Source: Thermus caldifontis
GTDB taxonomy: Bacteria > Deinococcota > Deinococci > Deinococcales > Thermaceae
NCBI RefSeq assembly: GCF_003336745.1
Contig: NZ_KZ851833.1
Span: 1-41,999, forward strand
Length of the DNA stretch: 41,999 bases
Reading direction: 5' to 3'
The position numbers and the translations under genes are program-made. Shown piece after piece: positions 32,645 to 41,664 of this stretch (the stretch's first letter is position 1; each line of letters opens with the position of its first letter). Under the pieces are notes generated by a model. It saw only the letters and a program-made list of their open reading frames with translations, was not told the DNA's origin and searched no databases.

Positions 32645-33148
32645 ATGGACCGAAGGTTTCTACTAAGGCTGGGGACGCTTCTGGGGGCGGGTTCCCTGCT
32701 GGGGGTGCGGGCCAACGAGCGGCTGGCCTACAAGGACTTCAAGAAGGAAACCCCCATGGCCGTGGTGTACCACCTGGACTTTGGGGACCCTAACCGCTTT
32801 GGGCAGATGCTGACCAACATCAGCAACCACCTCTCCGTCTACGACAACGACCCCTTCAAGGTCAAAATCGTGGTGGTGGCCCATGGGGCCGGGGTTCAGT
32901 TTTTCCTTAAGGATCTGGAGGGTACGCCATGGGCCTCGGCCCAGTACGACCGGGAGGCCCTTTTCAGCCGGGTGAAGCAGCTGGCCCAGCTGGGGGTGGA
33001 ATACTACCTCTGCGAGATCACCTTTAGCCGCAACAACATCCCCAAGGACAAACTTCGGCCGGAGGAGTTCCTCAAGTGGGTGCCCTCTGGGGTGGGGGCT
33101 TTGGGGGAGCTTCAGGCCAAAGGGTACGCGTACATCAAGGTGGGTTGA
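32645..33148 (+). CDS. Tat-exported DsrE-like protein
   Basis: A 167-residue protein. The N-terminus MDRRFLLRLGTLLGAGSLLG has the twin-arginine export pattern (DRRFLL) before a hydrophobic core. The mature part follows the DsrE/DsrF-like fold: VVYHLDFGDPNRFGQMLTNISNHL, VKIVVVAHGAGVQFFLKD, and GVEYYLCEITFSRNNIPKDKL, which has one cysteine (in LCE) at the spot where DsrE-type proteins keep a sulfur-carrying residue. A sulfur-trafficking role is possible, but no sulfur operon is nearby. The gene stands alone with its own promoter and a TAGGAGGG ribosome site. Confidence 0.78.
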   Translation: MDRRFLLRLGTLLGAGSLLGVRANERLAYKDFKKETPMAVVYHLDFGDPNRFGQMLTNISNHLSVYDNDPFKVKIVVVAHGAGVQFFLKDLEGTPWASAQYDREALFSRVKQLAQLGVEYYLCEITFSRNNIPKDKLRPEEFLKWVPSGVGALGELQAKGYAYIKVG

Positions 33149-33172
33149 ACCTGAAAGGACCCCTAGGGTGCG

Positions 33173-33178
33173 TATAAT
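33173..33178 (+). promoter_or_regulatory. -10 element of the ymdB-ppc operon
   Basis: A consensus TATAAT is 6 nt before the ATG at 33185, giving a leaderless message. No -35 matches at normal spacing. Confidence 0.65.
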
Positions 33179-33184
33179 GCCCCC

Positions 33185-33943
33185 ATGCGGGTCCTCTTCA
33201 TCGGCGACGTGATGGCCGAGCCCGGCCTCAGGGCGGTGAGCCTGCACCTGCCGGATATCCGGGACCGGTACGATCTGGTCATTGCCAACGGGGAGAACGC
33301 CGCCAAGGGTAAGGGCCTGGACCGTCGTTCCTACCGCATCCTACGCGAGGCAGGGGTGGACCTGGTTTCCTTGGGGAACCATGCCTGGGACCACAAGGAG
33401 GTCTACGACCTTTTGGAGAAGGAACCCGTGGTCCGGGCCCTCAACTACCCTCCGGGTACCCCGGGGCGGGGTTGGTGGCGGCTTTGGGCAGGGGAGGAGA
33501 GCCTCCTCTTTGTGCAGGTGATGGGCCGGATCTTCATGGACCCCCTGGACGATCCCTTCCGCACCCTGGATGCCCTTTTGGCCCAGGAAAGGGCGGACTA
33601 TATCCTGGTGGAGGTGCACGCCGAGGCCACCAGCGAGAAGATGGCCTTGGCCCACTACCTGGACGGGCGGGTGACCGCGGTGCTGGGCACCCACACCCAC
33701 GTGCCCACCCTGGACACCATGCGCCTGCCCAAGGGTACCCTGTACCAGACCGATGTGGGCATGACCGGCACCTACGAGTCCATCATCGGCGGGGAGGTGG
33801 AAACCTTTCTGGCCCGCTTCCTCACGGGTAGGCCCCAGCCCTTTAGGGCTGCCCAGGGAAGGGCCCGTTTCCATGCCACGGAGCTGATTCTGGAAGGAGG
33901 AAGGGGGGCCTCCATAGGCCCTTATGTGTGGGAGGAACCTTGA
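33185..33943 (+). CDS. YmdB-family metallophosphoesterase (cyclic nucleotide phosphodiesterase-like)
   Basis: A 252-residue calcineurin-like phosphoesterase of the TIGR00282/YmdB family. Metal ligands are visible: Asp8 (IGDVM), Glu37 and Asn38 (NGENAA), Asn65 and His66 (LGNHAWDH), and the His residues of EVHAEATSE and GTHTHVPT. B. subtilis YmdB cleaves 2',3'-cyclic nucleotides and affects biofilm choice; the substrate here is inferred. It opens a run with ppc (4 bp overlap), a NYN-domain gene and queA. Confidence 0.9.
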   Translation: MRVLFIGDVMAEPGLRAVSLHLPDIRDRYDLVIANGENAAKGKGLDRRSYRILREAGVDLVSLGNHAWDHKEVYDLLEKEPVVRALNYPPGTPGRGWWRLWAGEESLLFVQVMGRIFMDPLDDPFRTLDALLAQERADYILVEVHAEATSEKMALAHYLDGRVTAVLGTHTHVPTLDTMRLPKGTLYQTDVGMTGTYESIIGGEVETFLARFLTGRPQPFRAAQGRARFHATELILEGGRGASIGPYVWEEP

Positions 33944-36525
33944 CGCAGGGTAAGGAGGACACCTTTGACCTCTTGCGGGCGGAGGTGGACCTTTTGGGCC
34001 GCCTTTTGGGAGAGGCCATCCGGGCCATCTCGGGGGAGCGGTTTTTTGCCCTGGTGGAGGAGGTGCGCCTCCTTGCCAAAGCCCGGCGGCAAGGGGACGA
34101 GGGGGCGAGCGCCCTCCTTTTAGAGCGGGTGGAGGGGCTTTCCCTGGAGGAGGCGGAGGCCCTAGTGCGGGCCTTCACCCACTACTTCCACCTGGTGAAC
34201 CTGGCGGAGGAGAGGCACCGGGTGCGGGTGAACCGGCTTAGGGCCCAGGCGGAAACCCCCGAGAATCCTAGGCCCGAGGGCTTCCTGGCCTTGGCCCAGG
34301 CCCTGAAGGAAAGGGGCCTTTCCTTGGAGCAGGTGGAGGCCCACCTGAACTGCCTGGAGCTATGGCTCACCTTCACCGCCCACCCCACCGAGACCCGCCG
34401 GCGGACCCTAAGGTACCATCTGGAAAAGCTTCAAGAGGAGCTGGAGGCCAAGGACCGCTCCCGTTTGGCCGCCAGGGTAGCCCTGCTTTACGCCACCGAG
34501 GAGGTGCGCAAGGCCAGGCCCACGGTGGAGGACGAGATCAAGGGGGGACTTTACTACCTGCCCACCACCCTCTGGCAGGCGGTGCCCAAGGTGGTGGAGG
34601 GCCTCGAGGCGGCCCTGGAGCAGGTGTATGGCCAAAGGCCCCGCCTGAAGAGCCCGGTGCGCTTTAGGAGCTGGATCGGAGGCGACCGGGATGGCAACCC
34701 CTTTGTCACCCCAGAGGTGACCGCCTTCGCCGGTCGGTATGCCCGCCAGGTGGCCCGGGAACGGTTTTTACGGGAGCTGGAGGACCTGGTGCGGGACCTC
34801 TCCCTCTCCGAAACCAAGGTGCCCGTCCCCCGGGGTATCCGGGAGGGGGGAGAAGGGGTGGAGCGCTTTCCCGGCGAACCCTACCGCCGCTTCTTTGCCC
34901 GGCTTTATGCCCGGCTGGAAAGGGAAGAGGTCAGCACCGAGGAGCTTTTAAAGGCCCTAAAGATGGCGGAGGAGGGCCTGGCGACGGTGGGCTTAGGGCA
35001 GGTGGCCTTCTCCTTTTTCCGCCCCCTCGAGGCCCGCCTGCAGGCTTTCGGCCTGGAGCTGGCCCCTTTGGACCTGAGGGAGGAGTCCATAAAGCTTCTG
35101 GAGGCCGCCCAGGAGCTTCTTTTCGTAGGGGGTGTCCACCCCGATTTTCTCTCCCTTTCCCCGGAGGAGAAGGAGGCGCTTCTCACCCGGGAGCTGGCCA
35201 GCGCCCGACCCCTTTTGCCCGTGGGGGAGGAGCCCAAGGGCGAGGCCTTGCGGGTGGCCCTGGGGGCCCTTAGGGCCTGGCGGGACAAGGGGGCCCATGT
35301 GGTCTCCATGACCCACCATCCTGCGGACATCCTGGCGGTCTTCCTCCTGGCGCGGGAGGTGGGGTTATACCGCCCGGGCGCCTCCTTACCCTTTGACGTG
35401 GTGCCCCTTTTTGAAACCCTGGAGGACCTCCACCGGGCCCCGGAGGTGCTGGCCCGCTTACTCTCCAACCCCATTTTCCAGGCCCACGCCCGGGGCCGGG
35501 GAGGGGTGGAGGTGATGATCGGTTACTCCGATTCCAACAAGGATGTGGGCTTCCTGGCCGCTAACCTGGCCCTGTACGAGGCCCAGGAGGCCTTGGCCAG
35601 GGTGGGGAAAGGCTTTGGCCTGCCGGTTTTTTTCTTCCACGGCCGGGGTACCTCCACCGCCCGGGGCGGGGGCCCCGCAGGCCGGGCCATCGCCAGCCTG
35701 CCGCCCAGGAGCGTGGGGCACCGCATCCGCCTCACGGAGCAAGGGGAAGCCCTGGCGGACCGGTACAGCCACCCCGAGCTGGCCGTGCGCCACCTGGAGC
35801 AACTCCTCTTCCATTTCGCCCAGGCGGCCTTGGGGGAGGGGATAGAACCCAAGCCCGAGTGGCGGGAGGCCCTTTGGCAGGCGGGGGAGGAGAGCGTGCG
35901 CCGGTACCGGGCCCTTCTGGCCCAGGAGGGTTTCTTCCCCTTTTTTGAGGCCCTCACCCCCATCCGGGAGATCGGGGAGCTCCCCATTGCCAGCCGCCCC
36001 GTGTACCGGCACGGCCGGGTGCGGGAGATCCGCGACCTCCGGGCCATCCCCTGGGTGATGGCCTGGACCCAGGTGCGCCTTCTCCTGCCGGGATGGTATG
36101 GGCTTAGCGCCTTGGAAACCCTTCCCCTGGACCTTCTCAGGCGGATGTACCGGGAGTGGCCCTTCTTCGCCACCACCTTAGAAAACGCCGCCATGGCCTT
36201 GGCCAAGGCGGATCTTGGGGTGGCGGAGCTCTACCTGCGCCTGGTGCCGGAGGAGCTACATTCCCTTTTCCACGGCATCGCCCAGGAGTACCAAAAGACG
36301 GTGGCGCTTCTGGAAAACATCTTCCAGGCCCCCCTCCTCCACAACCAAAGGACCCTGGAAAGGCAGATCGGGCTACGCAACCCCTACGTGGACCCCATCA
36401 ACTTCGTGCAGGTGGAGCTCCTCCGCCGCTACCGTGCCCCCGGAGGCCGGGAGGACGAGGCCCTGAGGAAGGCCCTCTTGCTTTCCTTGCTGGGGGTGGC
36501 GGCGGGTCTTAGGAATGCGGGGTAA
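33940..36525 (+). CDS. ppc: Phosphoenolpyruvate carboxylase
   Basis: Ppc replenishes oxaloacetate from phosphoenolpyruvate and bicarbonate. The 861-residue product has the catalytic His138 in [25 protein letters not shown], the loop [20 protein letters not shown], and [16 protein letters not shown]. The C-terminus is AAGLRNAG; the usual ending is RNTG, so one residue differs, but the terminal Gly is kept. The start TTG at 33940 overlaps the preceding TGA (TTGA) and follows GGGAGG at good spacing; a GTG 12 bp earlier also is in frame. The following NYN gene starts 11 bp after the stop. Confidence 0.95.
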   Translation: MTQGKEDTFDLLRAEVDLLGRLLGEAIRAISGERFFALVEEVRLLAKARRQGDEGASALLLERVEGLSLEEAEALVRAFTHYFHLVNLAEERHRVRVNRLRAQAETPENPRPEGFLALAQALKERGLSLEQVEAHLNCLELWLTFTAHPTETRRRTLRYHLEKLQEELEAKDRSRLAARVALLYATEEVRKARPTVEDEIKGGLYYLPTTLWQAVPKVVEGLEAALEQVYGQRPRLKSPVRFRSWIGGDRDGNPFVTPEVTAFAGRYARQVARERFLRELEDLVRDLSLSETKVPVPRGIREGGEGVERFPGEPYRRFFARLYARLEREEVSTEELLKALKMAEEGLATVGLGQVAFSFFRPLEARLQAFGLELAPLDLREESIKLLEAAQELLFVGGVHPDFLSLSPEEKEALLTRELASARPLLPVGEEPKGEALRVALGALRAWRDKGAHVVSMTHHPADILAVFLLAREVGLYRPGASLPFDVVPLFETLEDLHRAPEVLARLLSNPIFQAHARGRGGVEVMIGYSDSNKDVGFLAANLALYEAQEALARVGKGFGLPVFFFHGRGTSTARGGGPAGRAIASLPPRSVGHRIRLTEQGEALADRYSHPELAVRHLEQLLFHFAQAALGEGIEPKPEWREALWQAGEESVRRYRALLAQEGFFPFFEALTPIREIGELPIASRPVYRHGRVREIRDLRAIPWVMAWTQVRLLLPGWYGLSALETLPLDLLRRMYREWPFFATTLENAAMALAKADLGVAELYLRLVPEELHSLFHGIAQEYQKTVALLENIFQAPLLHNQRTLERQIGLRNPYVDPINFVQVELLRRYRAPGGREDEALRKALLLSLLGVAAGLRNAG

Positions 36526-36536
36526 GATGGAGGCCG

Positions 36537-37073
36537 ATGGAACTCGGCCAGCATCCTGACCAGCGGGTGGGCGTCTTCGTGGACACCCAGAACCTCTACC
36601 ACTCCGCCCGGGACTACTACGAACGCAACGTGAACTTTGAAAGCCTCCTGCGCTTTGCCGTGGGGGGGAGGCGCTTGGTGCGGGCCACCGCCTACGTGGT
36701 GGAAAAGGAGGGGGACACCTCCGCCTGGCCCTTCATCTACAAGCTTTCCACCATCGGCTACCGGGTTAGGCGCATGTACCTCACGGTGAAGGAGCTGGGC
36801 GAGGGAGGGAAGCCCATCTACGAGGGCAACTGGGATATGGGTATCGCTGCGGACATGGTGCGGCTCATGCCCCACCTGGACGTGGTGGTCCTGGGAAGCG
36901 GGGATGGGGATTTTGTGGAGATCCTCGAGGTCCTCATGGAAAGGGGCATCCGGGTGGAGGTGATCGCTTTCCGGGAGACCACCGCCCAAAAGCTCATCGA
37001 TGCCGTGGATCGCTTCGTGCACCTTCCCGAAATCCCCAATGCCTTCATGGAGCCCAAGAACGCCGAGCGATGA
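36537..37073 (+). CDS. NYN-domain (LabA-like) putative ribonuclease
   Basis: A 178-residue protein of the PIN-like NYN/DUF88 (LabA) family. Acidic residues of the family are in RVGVFVDTQNLYHSARDYY and VVVLGSGDGDFVEILEVL, with the GNWDMGIAADMVRLM segment between. These would hold a metal ion for RNA cleavage, but activity is inferred from the fold. The ATG follows GGAGG. The stop overlaps the queA start (ATGA), so the two are likely coupled and both may act on RNA. Confidence 0.85.
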   Translation: MELGQHPDQRVGVFVDTQNLYHSARDYYERNVNFESLLRFAVGGRRLVRATAYVVEKEGDTSAWPFIYKLSTIGYRVRRMYLTVKELGEGGKPIYEGNWDMGIAADMVRLMPHLDVVVLGSGDGDFVEILEVLMERGIRVEVIAFRETTAQKLIDAVDRFVHLPEIPNAFMEPKNAER

Positions 37074-38104
37074 GCCTCGAGGCCTACGACTATTTTCTGC
37101 CCCCCGAGCTGATTGCCCAAGAGGGGGTGGAGCCCCGGGACCTGGCCCGGATGCTGGTGGTCTTTCGGGAAGGGCCTTTCCGTACGGAGCACCGCCAGGT
37201 TAAGGACCTTCCCCACTACCTTCGCCCGGGGGATGTTCTGGTCTTCAACGAAAGCAAGGTGATCCCGGCCAGGCTTCTCGCCCGAAGGCCCACGGGGGGC
37301 AAGGTGGAGGTGCTTTTGGTGCGGGAGAGGGCTCCTGGCCTCTGGGAGGCCCTGGTGGGGCCAGGGAGGAAGGCTAAGCCCGGCACGAGGCTTGTTTTCC
37401 TTTCGCCCCGGGACCTGAAGGAGGTTTCGGGCCTGATGGCGGAGGTGGTGGGGGTGGAGGAGGGGGGGGTGCGGCTCCTCCGTTTCCAGGGGGACCTCTT
37501 GGCCCACTTGGAGGAGGTAGGGGAGGTGCCCTTGCCCCCCTACATCAAGACCAGAATCCCCCTTGAGCGCTACCAGACGGTGTACGCCAGGCGCCCAGGT
37601 TCGGTGGCGGCCCCCACCGCTGGGCTTCACTTCACCCCGGAGCTTTTGGCCCGCCTGAGGGATATGGGGGTGGAGCTCCGCTTCCTCACCCTGCACGTGG
37701 GCCCCGGCACCTTCCGCCCGGTGAAGGGGGATCCGGAGGGGCACCCGATGCACCCCGAACCCTACGAGATCCCCGAGGAAACCGCAAAGGCCGTCAACCA
37801 GGCTAAGGAGGAGGGGAGGCGGGTGGTAGCGGTGGGCACCACCGTGGTGCGGGCCTTGGAAAGCGCTTACCGGGAGGGGGTAGGGGTAGTGGCTGGGGAA
37901 GGGGAGACCCGGCTATTCATCCGGCCGCCCTATACCTTCCGGGTGATCGATGGTCTTTTCACCAACTTCCACCTGCCCCGCTCCACCCTCCTCATGCTGG
38001 TGGCGGCCTGTTTGGGCTACGAAAGGACCATGGAGGCCTACCGGCTGGCGGTGGCGGAAAGGTATCGGTTCTACTCCTTAGGGGATGCCATGCTCATCCT
38101 CTAA
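37070..38104 (+). CDS. queA: S-adenosylmethionine:tRNA ribosyltransferase-isomerase QueA
   Basis: QueA transfers and rearranges the ribosyl part of SAM onto preQ1 in tRNA to give epoxyqueuosine, on the way to queuosine in position 34. The 344-residue product shows the family start YDYFLPPELIAQEGVEPRD, FNESKVIPARL, PPYIKTRIPLERYQTVYA, and the tail NFHLPRSTLLMLVAA and RYRFYSLGDAMLIL. It overlaps the NYN gene by 4 bp and the converging pyrophosphatase-like gene by 11 bp. Confidence 0.95.
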   Translation: MSLEAYDYFLPPELIAQEGVEPRDLARMLVVFREGPFRTEHRQVKDLPHYLRPGDVLVFNESKVIPARLLARRPTGGKVEVLLVRERAPGLWEALVGPGRKAKPGTRLVFLSPRDLKEVSGLMAEVVGVEEGGVRLLRFQGDLLAHLEEVGEVPLPPYIKTRIPLERYQTVYARRPGSVAAPTAGLHFTPELLARLRDMGVELRFLTLHVGPGTFRPVKGDPEGHPMHPEPYEIPEETAKAVNQAKEEGRRVVAVGTTVVRALESAYREGVGVVAGEGETRLFIRPPYTFRVIDGLFTNFHLPRSTLLMLVAACLGYERTMEAYRLAVAERYRFYSLGDAMLIL

Positions 38105-38486
38105 GCAATGCGCTCACCCAGTCCCAGGCCTCCTGTGGTCCAAGGAGGCGGGGGTTGCGGCCTGGGTGGAACCAGGCGAGGAGCTCTTGGACCTCCCCCG
38201 GGCCGGGTTTTCCTTCTTCGGTCCCGAGGAGAAGCTTGTGGTCCCCATCCGCTAGCCACACCATCCCCACCACCTCCCCTTCCACCTGGGTTCCTGGAGG
38301 AAGGGCCGGGCCCAGATACACGGCATCCACCTCCTCCCCGTCGGCGGGGTTGATGAGGCCCGGGATGAGGCCGTAGTTCACCGGCGCCGGTTGGTCCACG
38401 GCCACCAGGCTGAGTCTCCCTTCCTTCCAGGCATAGCGGAAGGGGCTTCCCTTGCTCCACTCCACCACCATGGAAAGCCGCATCAT
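38094..38486 (-). CDS. Compact inorganic-pyrophosphatase-like protein
   Basis: A 130-residue protein with the family I soluble pyrophosphatase pattern: VVEWSKGSPFRYAW, PVNYGLIPG (Tyr38), ADGEEVDAVYL (Asp49, Glu51, Asp54) and VVGMVWLADGDHKLLL (Asp80, Asp82, Lys84). Compared with typical enzymes (about 175 residues) several catalytic residues are missing: the second Glu (here Ala19), the Arg after the first strands, and the C-terminal Tyr-Lys. It is therefore either a reduced enzyme or a non-catalytic relative. It is translationally coupled to mgtE (ATGA overlap at 38483-38486) and overlaps queA by 11 bp. Magnesium links pyrophosphatase and MgtE, but a shared role is inference. Confidence 0.75.
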   Translation of the reverse strand: MMRLSMVVEWSKGSPFRYAWKEGRLSLVAVDQPAPVNYGLIPGLINPADGEEVDAVYLGPALPPGTQVEGEVVGMVWLADGDHKLLLGTEEGKPGPGEVQELLAWFHPGRNPRLLGPQEAWDWVSALLRG

Positions 38487-39832
38487 CCCAGGTTAAGCAG
38501 CAAGCGGGCCACGGAAAGGTAGATGAGGAGGCCCGAGATGTCGGAAAGGGTAGCCACCAGGGGATTGGACACCAAGGCGGGGTCTACTCCAAGACGCCTC
38601 AGCACCACGGGGAGCATGGCCCCCACCAGGTTGGCGAAGAGCACCAGGAGGAAGAGGGCTAAGCCCACCGCCGGGGCCAAGGGGGCGTGCCCGTCCAGGA
38701 AGACCTTGCCCAAAAGCAGCATGGCCAGGGTGAGGCCCAGAAGGCTCCCCACCAGGCTTTCCTTAAAGAGGACCCGCCGCCAGTCCCTAAGGTCTAGGTC
38801 GCGGGTGGCTAGGGCGCGGATGATGAGGGTGGCGGATTGGTTGCCGGTGTTGCCTCCCGTGCCCAGGAGCACGGGCACGTAAAAGGCCAAGGCGGTGGCC
38901 GCCTCGAGGAGGTTTTCAAACCCTTGCAGGATGGAGCTGGTGACCATGCCGGTCAGGATCAGGATCACCAGCCAGCGCACCCGGGCCAACCACAAGGCGA
39001 TGGGGGAGGCCTGGCTGTAGACCAAATCCGGCACGTCCACGGCGGCCAGGCGGTGGATATCCTCGGTGGCCTCCTCTTCTATCACGTCCAGGACGTCATC
39101 TACCGTGACGATGCCCACCAGCACCCCCTCCTCATCCACCACGGGCAAAACGGTGAAGTCGTAGTCGGCCATGAGGCGGGCCACCTCCTCCTGGTCGGTG
39201 TCCGTGCGGGCGAAGACCACCTTGGGGTTCATGATCTCCGCCACCTTGGTCCGGGGGTCGGCCACGATCAGGTCCCGTAGGGAGAGCACCCCCTTAAGGC
39301 GGCCCACCTCATCCACCACGTAGATGTAGTAGATGGTTTCCGCATCGGGGGCGGCCCGGCGCAGGAAGCGGATCACCTCCTCCACGGTCATGCCCTCCCG
39401 TACCGCCACGTACTCGGGGGTCATGAGGCCGCCCGCCTCGTCCTCCTCGTACTGGGTGAGTTCTTCCACCTCGGCCCGGGTTTCCGGGTCTAGGGCTTCC
39501 TTTAGGCGGCGGAAGAGCTCGGGGTCCTCCTCCTCTACCGCCTGGAGGGCGTCGGCCAGGTCGTCCAGGGAGAGTTCCTCCAGGAGTTCCTGAACCCGCC
39601 AGGGGGGTAGGGTCTTCAGGTACTCCGCCTGCTCCTCGGGGCCTAGGTGGGAGAAGACCTCCGCGGCCCGGTCCTTGGGCAGGAGGGTGAGGACCACATA
39701 GCGGTGCTCCCCCTCTAGCTCATCCCAAAGGGCAAGGAGGTCCTGGGGATGGATTTCCTCCAGGATTTTCTGAAGCGCAAGGGTATCGCCTTCTCGCAGG
39801 GCTTGGCGAAGGGGGGAAAGGGTCGTTTCCAC
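38483..39832 (-). CDS. mgtE: Magnesium channel MgtE
   Basis: MgtE is a dimeric magnesium channel gated by cytosolic Mg2+. The 449-residue product has the N domain (about 1-120, EEIHPQDLLALWDELEGEHR), two CBS domains (about 125-255, with MTPEYVAVREGMTVEEV and MNPKVVFARTDTDQEEVARLM), a plug helix and five membrane helices with the pore motif GTGGNTGNQSATLIIRALATRD. It is very close to the T. thermophilus MgtE as I recall it. The GTG at 39832 is chosen because AAAGGAGG precedes it at ideal spacing; an ATG at 39865 in the same frame lies in a hairpin loop. The pyrophosphatase-like gene follows. Confidence 0.95.
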   Translation of the reverse strand: METTLSPLRQALREGDTLALQKILEEIHPQDLLALWDELEGEHRYVVLTLLPKDRAAEVFSHLGPEEQAEYLKTLPPWRVQELLEELSLDDLADALQAVEEEDPELFRRLKEALDPETRAEVEELTQYEEDEAGGLMTPEYVAVREGMTVEEVIRFLRRAAPDAETIYYIYVVDEVGRLKGVLSLRDLIVADPRTKVAEIMNPKVVFARTDTDQEEVARLMADYDFTVLPVVDEEGVLVGIVTVDDVLDVIEEEATEDIHRLAAVDVPDLVYSQASPIALWLARVRWLVILILTGMVTSSILQGFENLLEAATALAFYVPVLLGTGGNTGNQSATLIIRALATRDLDLRDWRRVLFKESLVGSLLGLTLAMLLLGKVFLDGHAPLAPAVGLALFLLVLFANLVGAMLPVVLRRLGVDPALVSNPLVATLSDISGLLIYLSVARLLLNLG

Positions 39833-39911
39833 AGGCGGCCTCCTTTCTCGCTGAAGGCCGCCCATGGCGGCCTTCAGGGCCTAGGACTCGAGGGCAAAGC
39901 CCCTGTCATAC
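39833..39911 (-). promoter_or_regulatory. mgtE leader with two alternative hairpins
   Basis: In the transcript CTGAAGGCCGCC (39866-39877) can pair with GGCGGCCTTCAG (39851-39862), 12 bp around a 3-nt loop. The same GGCGGCC (39856-39862) can instead pair with GGCCGCC (39834-39840), which lies between the AAAGGAGG ribosome site and GTG and would bury it. The two pairings exclude each other. The first leaves the ribosome site free; the second blocks it. This does not look like a full M-box, and the trigger is unknown. Confidence 0.5.
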
Positions 39912-39918
39912 CCTTTCT

Positions 39919-39947
39919 AGCCTAGGGGGTCAGGCTTTCCCCGTCAA
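39919..39947 (-). promoter_or_regulatory. mgtE promoter
   Basis: On the minus strand TTGACG (39942-39947) and TAGGCT (39919-39924) are 17 bp apart. Transcription starting near 39911 gives a leader of about 79 nt. Confidence 0.7.
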
Positions 39948-39980
39948 CCAACCTCGCTAGAAGTGTGGGAAAAATTGAGG

Positions 39981-40010
39981 TTGACACGCTCAAGGGGTGT
40001 ACCCTATCCT
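39981..40010 (+). promoter_or_regulatory. ffh promoter
   Basis: TTGACA (39981-39986) and TATCCT (40005-40010) are 18 bp apart, upstream of GGGAGG and the ATG at 40039. It diverges from the mgtE promoter. Confidence 0.75.
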
Positions 40011-40038
40011 AAGGCCCGGCCTGGTGGCCGGGAGGCGC

Positions 40039-41343
40039 ATGTTTGCCAAGCTAGCGGGGAAACTACAGGAAGCCATAGACCGCCTAAGGGGCCGGGGCCG
40101 CATCAGCGAGGAGGACCTGAAGGCCACCCTGAGGGAGATCCGTCGGGCCCTGATGGACGCGGACGTGAACCTGGAGGTGGCCAGGGCCTTCGTGGAGAGC
40201 GTGCGGGAAAAGGCCCTGGGCCAAAAGGTCCTGGAGAGCCTTACCCCGGCGGAGGTGGTCCTGGCCACGGTCTACGAGGCCCTAAAGGAGGCCTTGGGTG
40301 GGGAGCCCCGTTTCCCTACCCTGAAGGACCGTAACCTCTGGTTCTTGGTGGGTCTGCAGGGTTCCGGTAAGACCACCACCGCCGCCAAGCTGGCCCTCTT
40401 TTATAAGGGCAAGGGGCGCAGGCCCCTCCTGGTGGCCGCCGACACCCAGCGCCCCGCTGCCCGGGAGCAGCTTCGTATCCTGGGGGAGAGGATCGGGGTC
40501 CCGGTCCTGGAGGTGCAGGATGGGGAGAGCCCCGGGTCCATCCGCCGCCGGGTGGAGGAAAAGGCCAGGCAGGAGGTTCGCGACCTGATCCTGGTGGACA
40601 CCGCCGGGCGTCTGCAGATTGACGAGCCCCTCATGGCGGAGCTTGCCCTCCTCAAGGAGGTCCTGGGCCCCGACGAGGTGCTTCTGGTCCTGGACGCCAT
40701 GACCGGCCAGGAGGCCCTGGGGGTGGCCAAGGCCTTTGACGAAAAGGTGGGGGTCACGGGCCTCATCCTTACCAAGCTGGACGGGGATGCCCGGGGTGGG
40801 GCGGCCCTTTCTGCCCGGCACGTGACGGGGAAGCCCATCTACTTCGCCGGGGTTTCCGAGCGCCCCGAGGGTCTGGAGCCCTTCTATCCGGACCGGCTGG
40901 CGAGCCGTATCCTGGGCATGGGGGACGTGGCCACCCTGGCGGAGAAGGTGCGGGCGGCGGGCCTCGAGGCGGAGACCCCCAAGTCCGCTAAGGAGCTCAC
41001 CCTGGAGGACTTCCTCAAGCAAATGCAAAACCTAAAGCGCTTGGGGTCCTTCTCGGAGGTGCTCTCCATGCTCCCTGGGGTGGGGAAGGCCTTGCCCGCT
41101 GGGGTTCAGGTGGACGATAAGGCCCTGAAGCGCCTCGAGGCCATCGTCCTTTCCATGACCCCCGAGGAGCGGAAGGACCCCCGCATCTTAAACGCCTCCC
41201 GGCGCAAGCGCATCGCCAGGGGAAGCGGCACCAGCGTGCAGGAGATCAACCGGCTCATCAAGGCCTTTGAGGAAACCAAGGCCCTAATGAAGTCCCTGGA
41301 GAAGAACAAGGGCCGGGGACTCATGGGAATGTTCAGGAGGTAA
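40039..41343 (+). CDS. ffh: Signal recognition particle protein Ffh
   Basis: Ffh binds 4.5S/SRP RNA and signal sequences and delivers ribosomes to FtsY. The 434-residue product has the N domain, the G domain (GLQGSGKTTTAAKL, VAADTQRPAAREQL, VDTAGRLQIDEPLM, ILTKLDGDARGG) and a methionine-containing M domain with the RNA-binding SRRKRIARGSGTSVQEIN. The ATG at 40039 has GGGAGG just upstream and gives the usual MFAKLAGKLQEAIDRL start. rpsP follows after 6 bp, so they are probably one transcript. Confidence 0.96.
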   Translation: MFAKLAGKLQEAIDRLRGRGRISEEDLKATLREIRRALMDADVNLEVARAFVESVREKALGQKVLESLTPAEVVLATVYEALKEALGGEPRFPTLKDRNLWFLVGLQGSGKTTTAAKLALFYKGKGRRPLLVAADTQRPAAREQLRILGERIGVPVLEVQDGESPGSIRRRVEEKARQEVRDLILVDTAGRLQIDEPLMAELALLKEVLGPDEVLLVLDAMTGQEALGVAKAFDEKVGVTGLILTKLDGDARGGAALSARHVTGKPIYFAGVSERPEGLEPFYPDRLASRILGMGDVATLAEKVRAAGLEAETPKSAKELTLEDFLKQMQNLKRLGSFSEVLSMLPGVGKALPAGVQVDDKALKRLEAIVLSMTPEERKDPRILNASRRKRIARGSGTSVQEINRLIKAFEETKALMKSLEKNKGRGLMGMFRR

Positions 41344-41349
41344 GGGAGA

Positions 41350-41610
41350 ATGGTCAAGATCCGTCTTTCTCGTTTCGGCTCCAAGCATAACCCCCACTAC
41401 CGCATCGTGGTGACCGATAGCCGCAAGAAGCGTGACGGGGCGTACATCGAAAAGATAGGCTACTACGACCCCCGGAAGACCACCCCGGAGTGGCTTAAGG
41501 TGGACGTGGAGAGGGCCAGGTACTGGCTGTCCGTGGGCGCTCAACCCACGGACACCGCACGTAGGCTTCTCCGGCAGGCGGGGGTTTTCCGGCAAGACCA
41601 GCCCGCATAG
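41350..41610 (+). CDS. rpsP: 30S ribosomal protein S16
   Basis: The 86-residue product has the S16 features [40 protein letters not shown] and [16 protein letters not shown]. It lies in the common order ffh, rpsP, khpA, and is followed by a hairpin and T-tract at 41665-41694. The start is the ATG 6 bp after ffh. Confidence 0.96.
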   Translation: MVKIRLSRFGSKHNPHYRIVVTDSRKKRDGAYIEKIGYYDPRKTTPEWLKVDVERARYWLSVGAQPTDTARRLLRQAGVFRQDQPA

Positions 41611-41664
41611 CCTGGAGCCCCAGGTACAGCAAGCGCTCGGGGCCAAGGGGCATAGGAGCCCAAG

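Noticed and set aside
39833..39911. M-box magnesium riboswitch before mgtE
   Set aside because: The leader is about 80 nt and does not show the long multi-helix M-box architecture; only a simple alternative-hairpin arrangement is visible.
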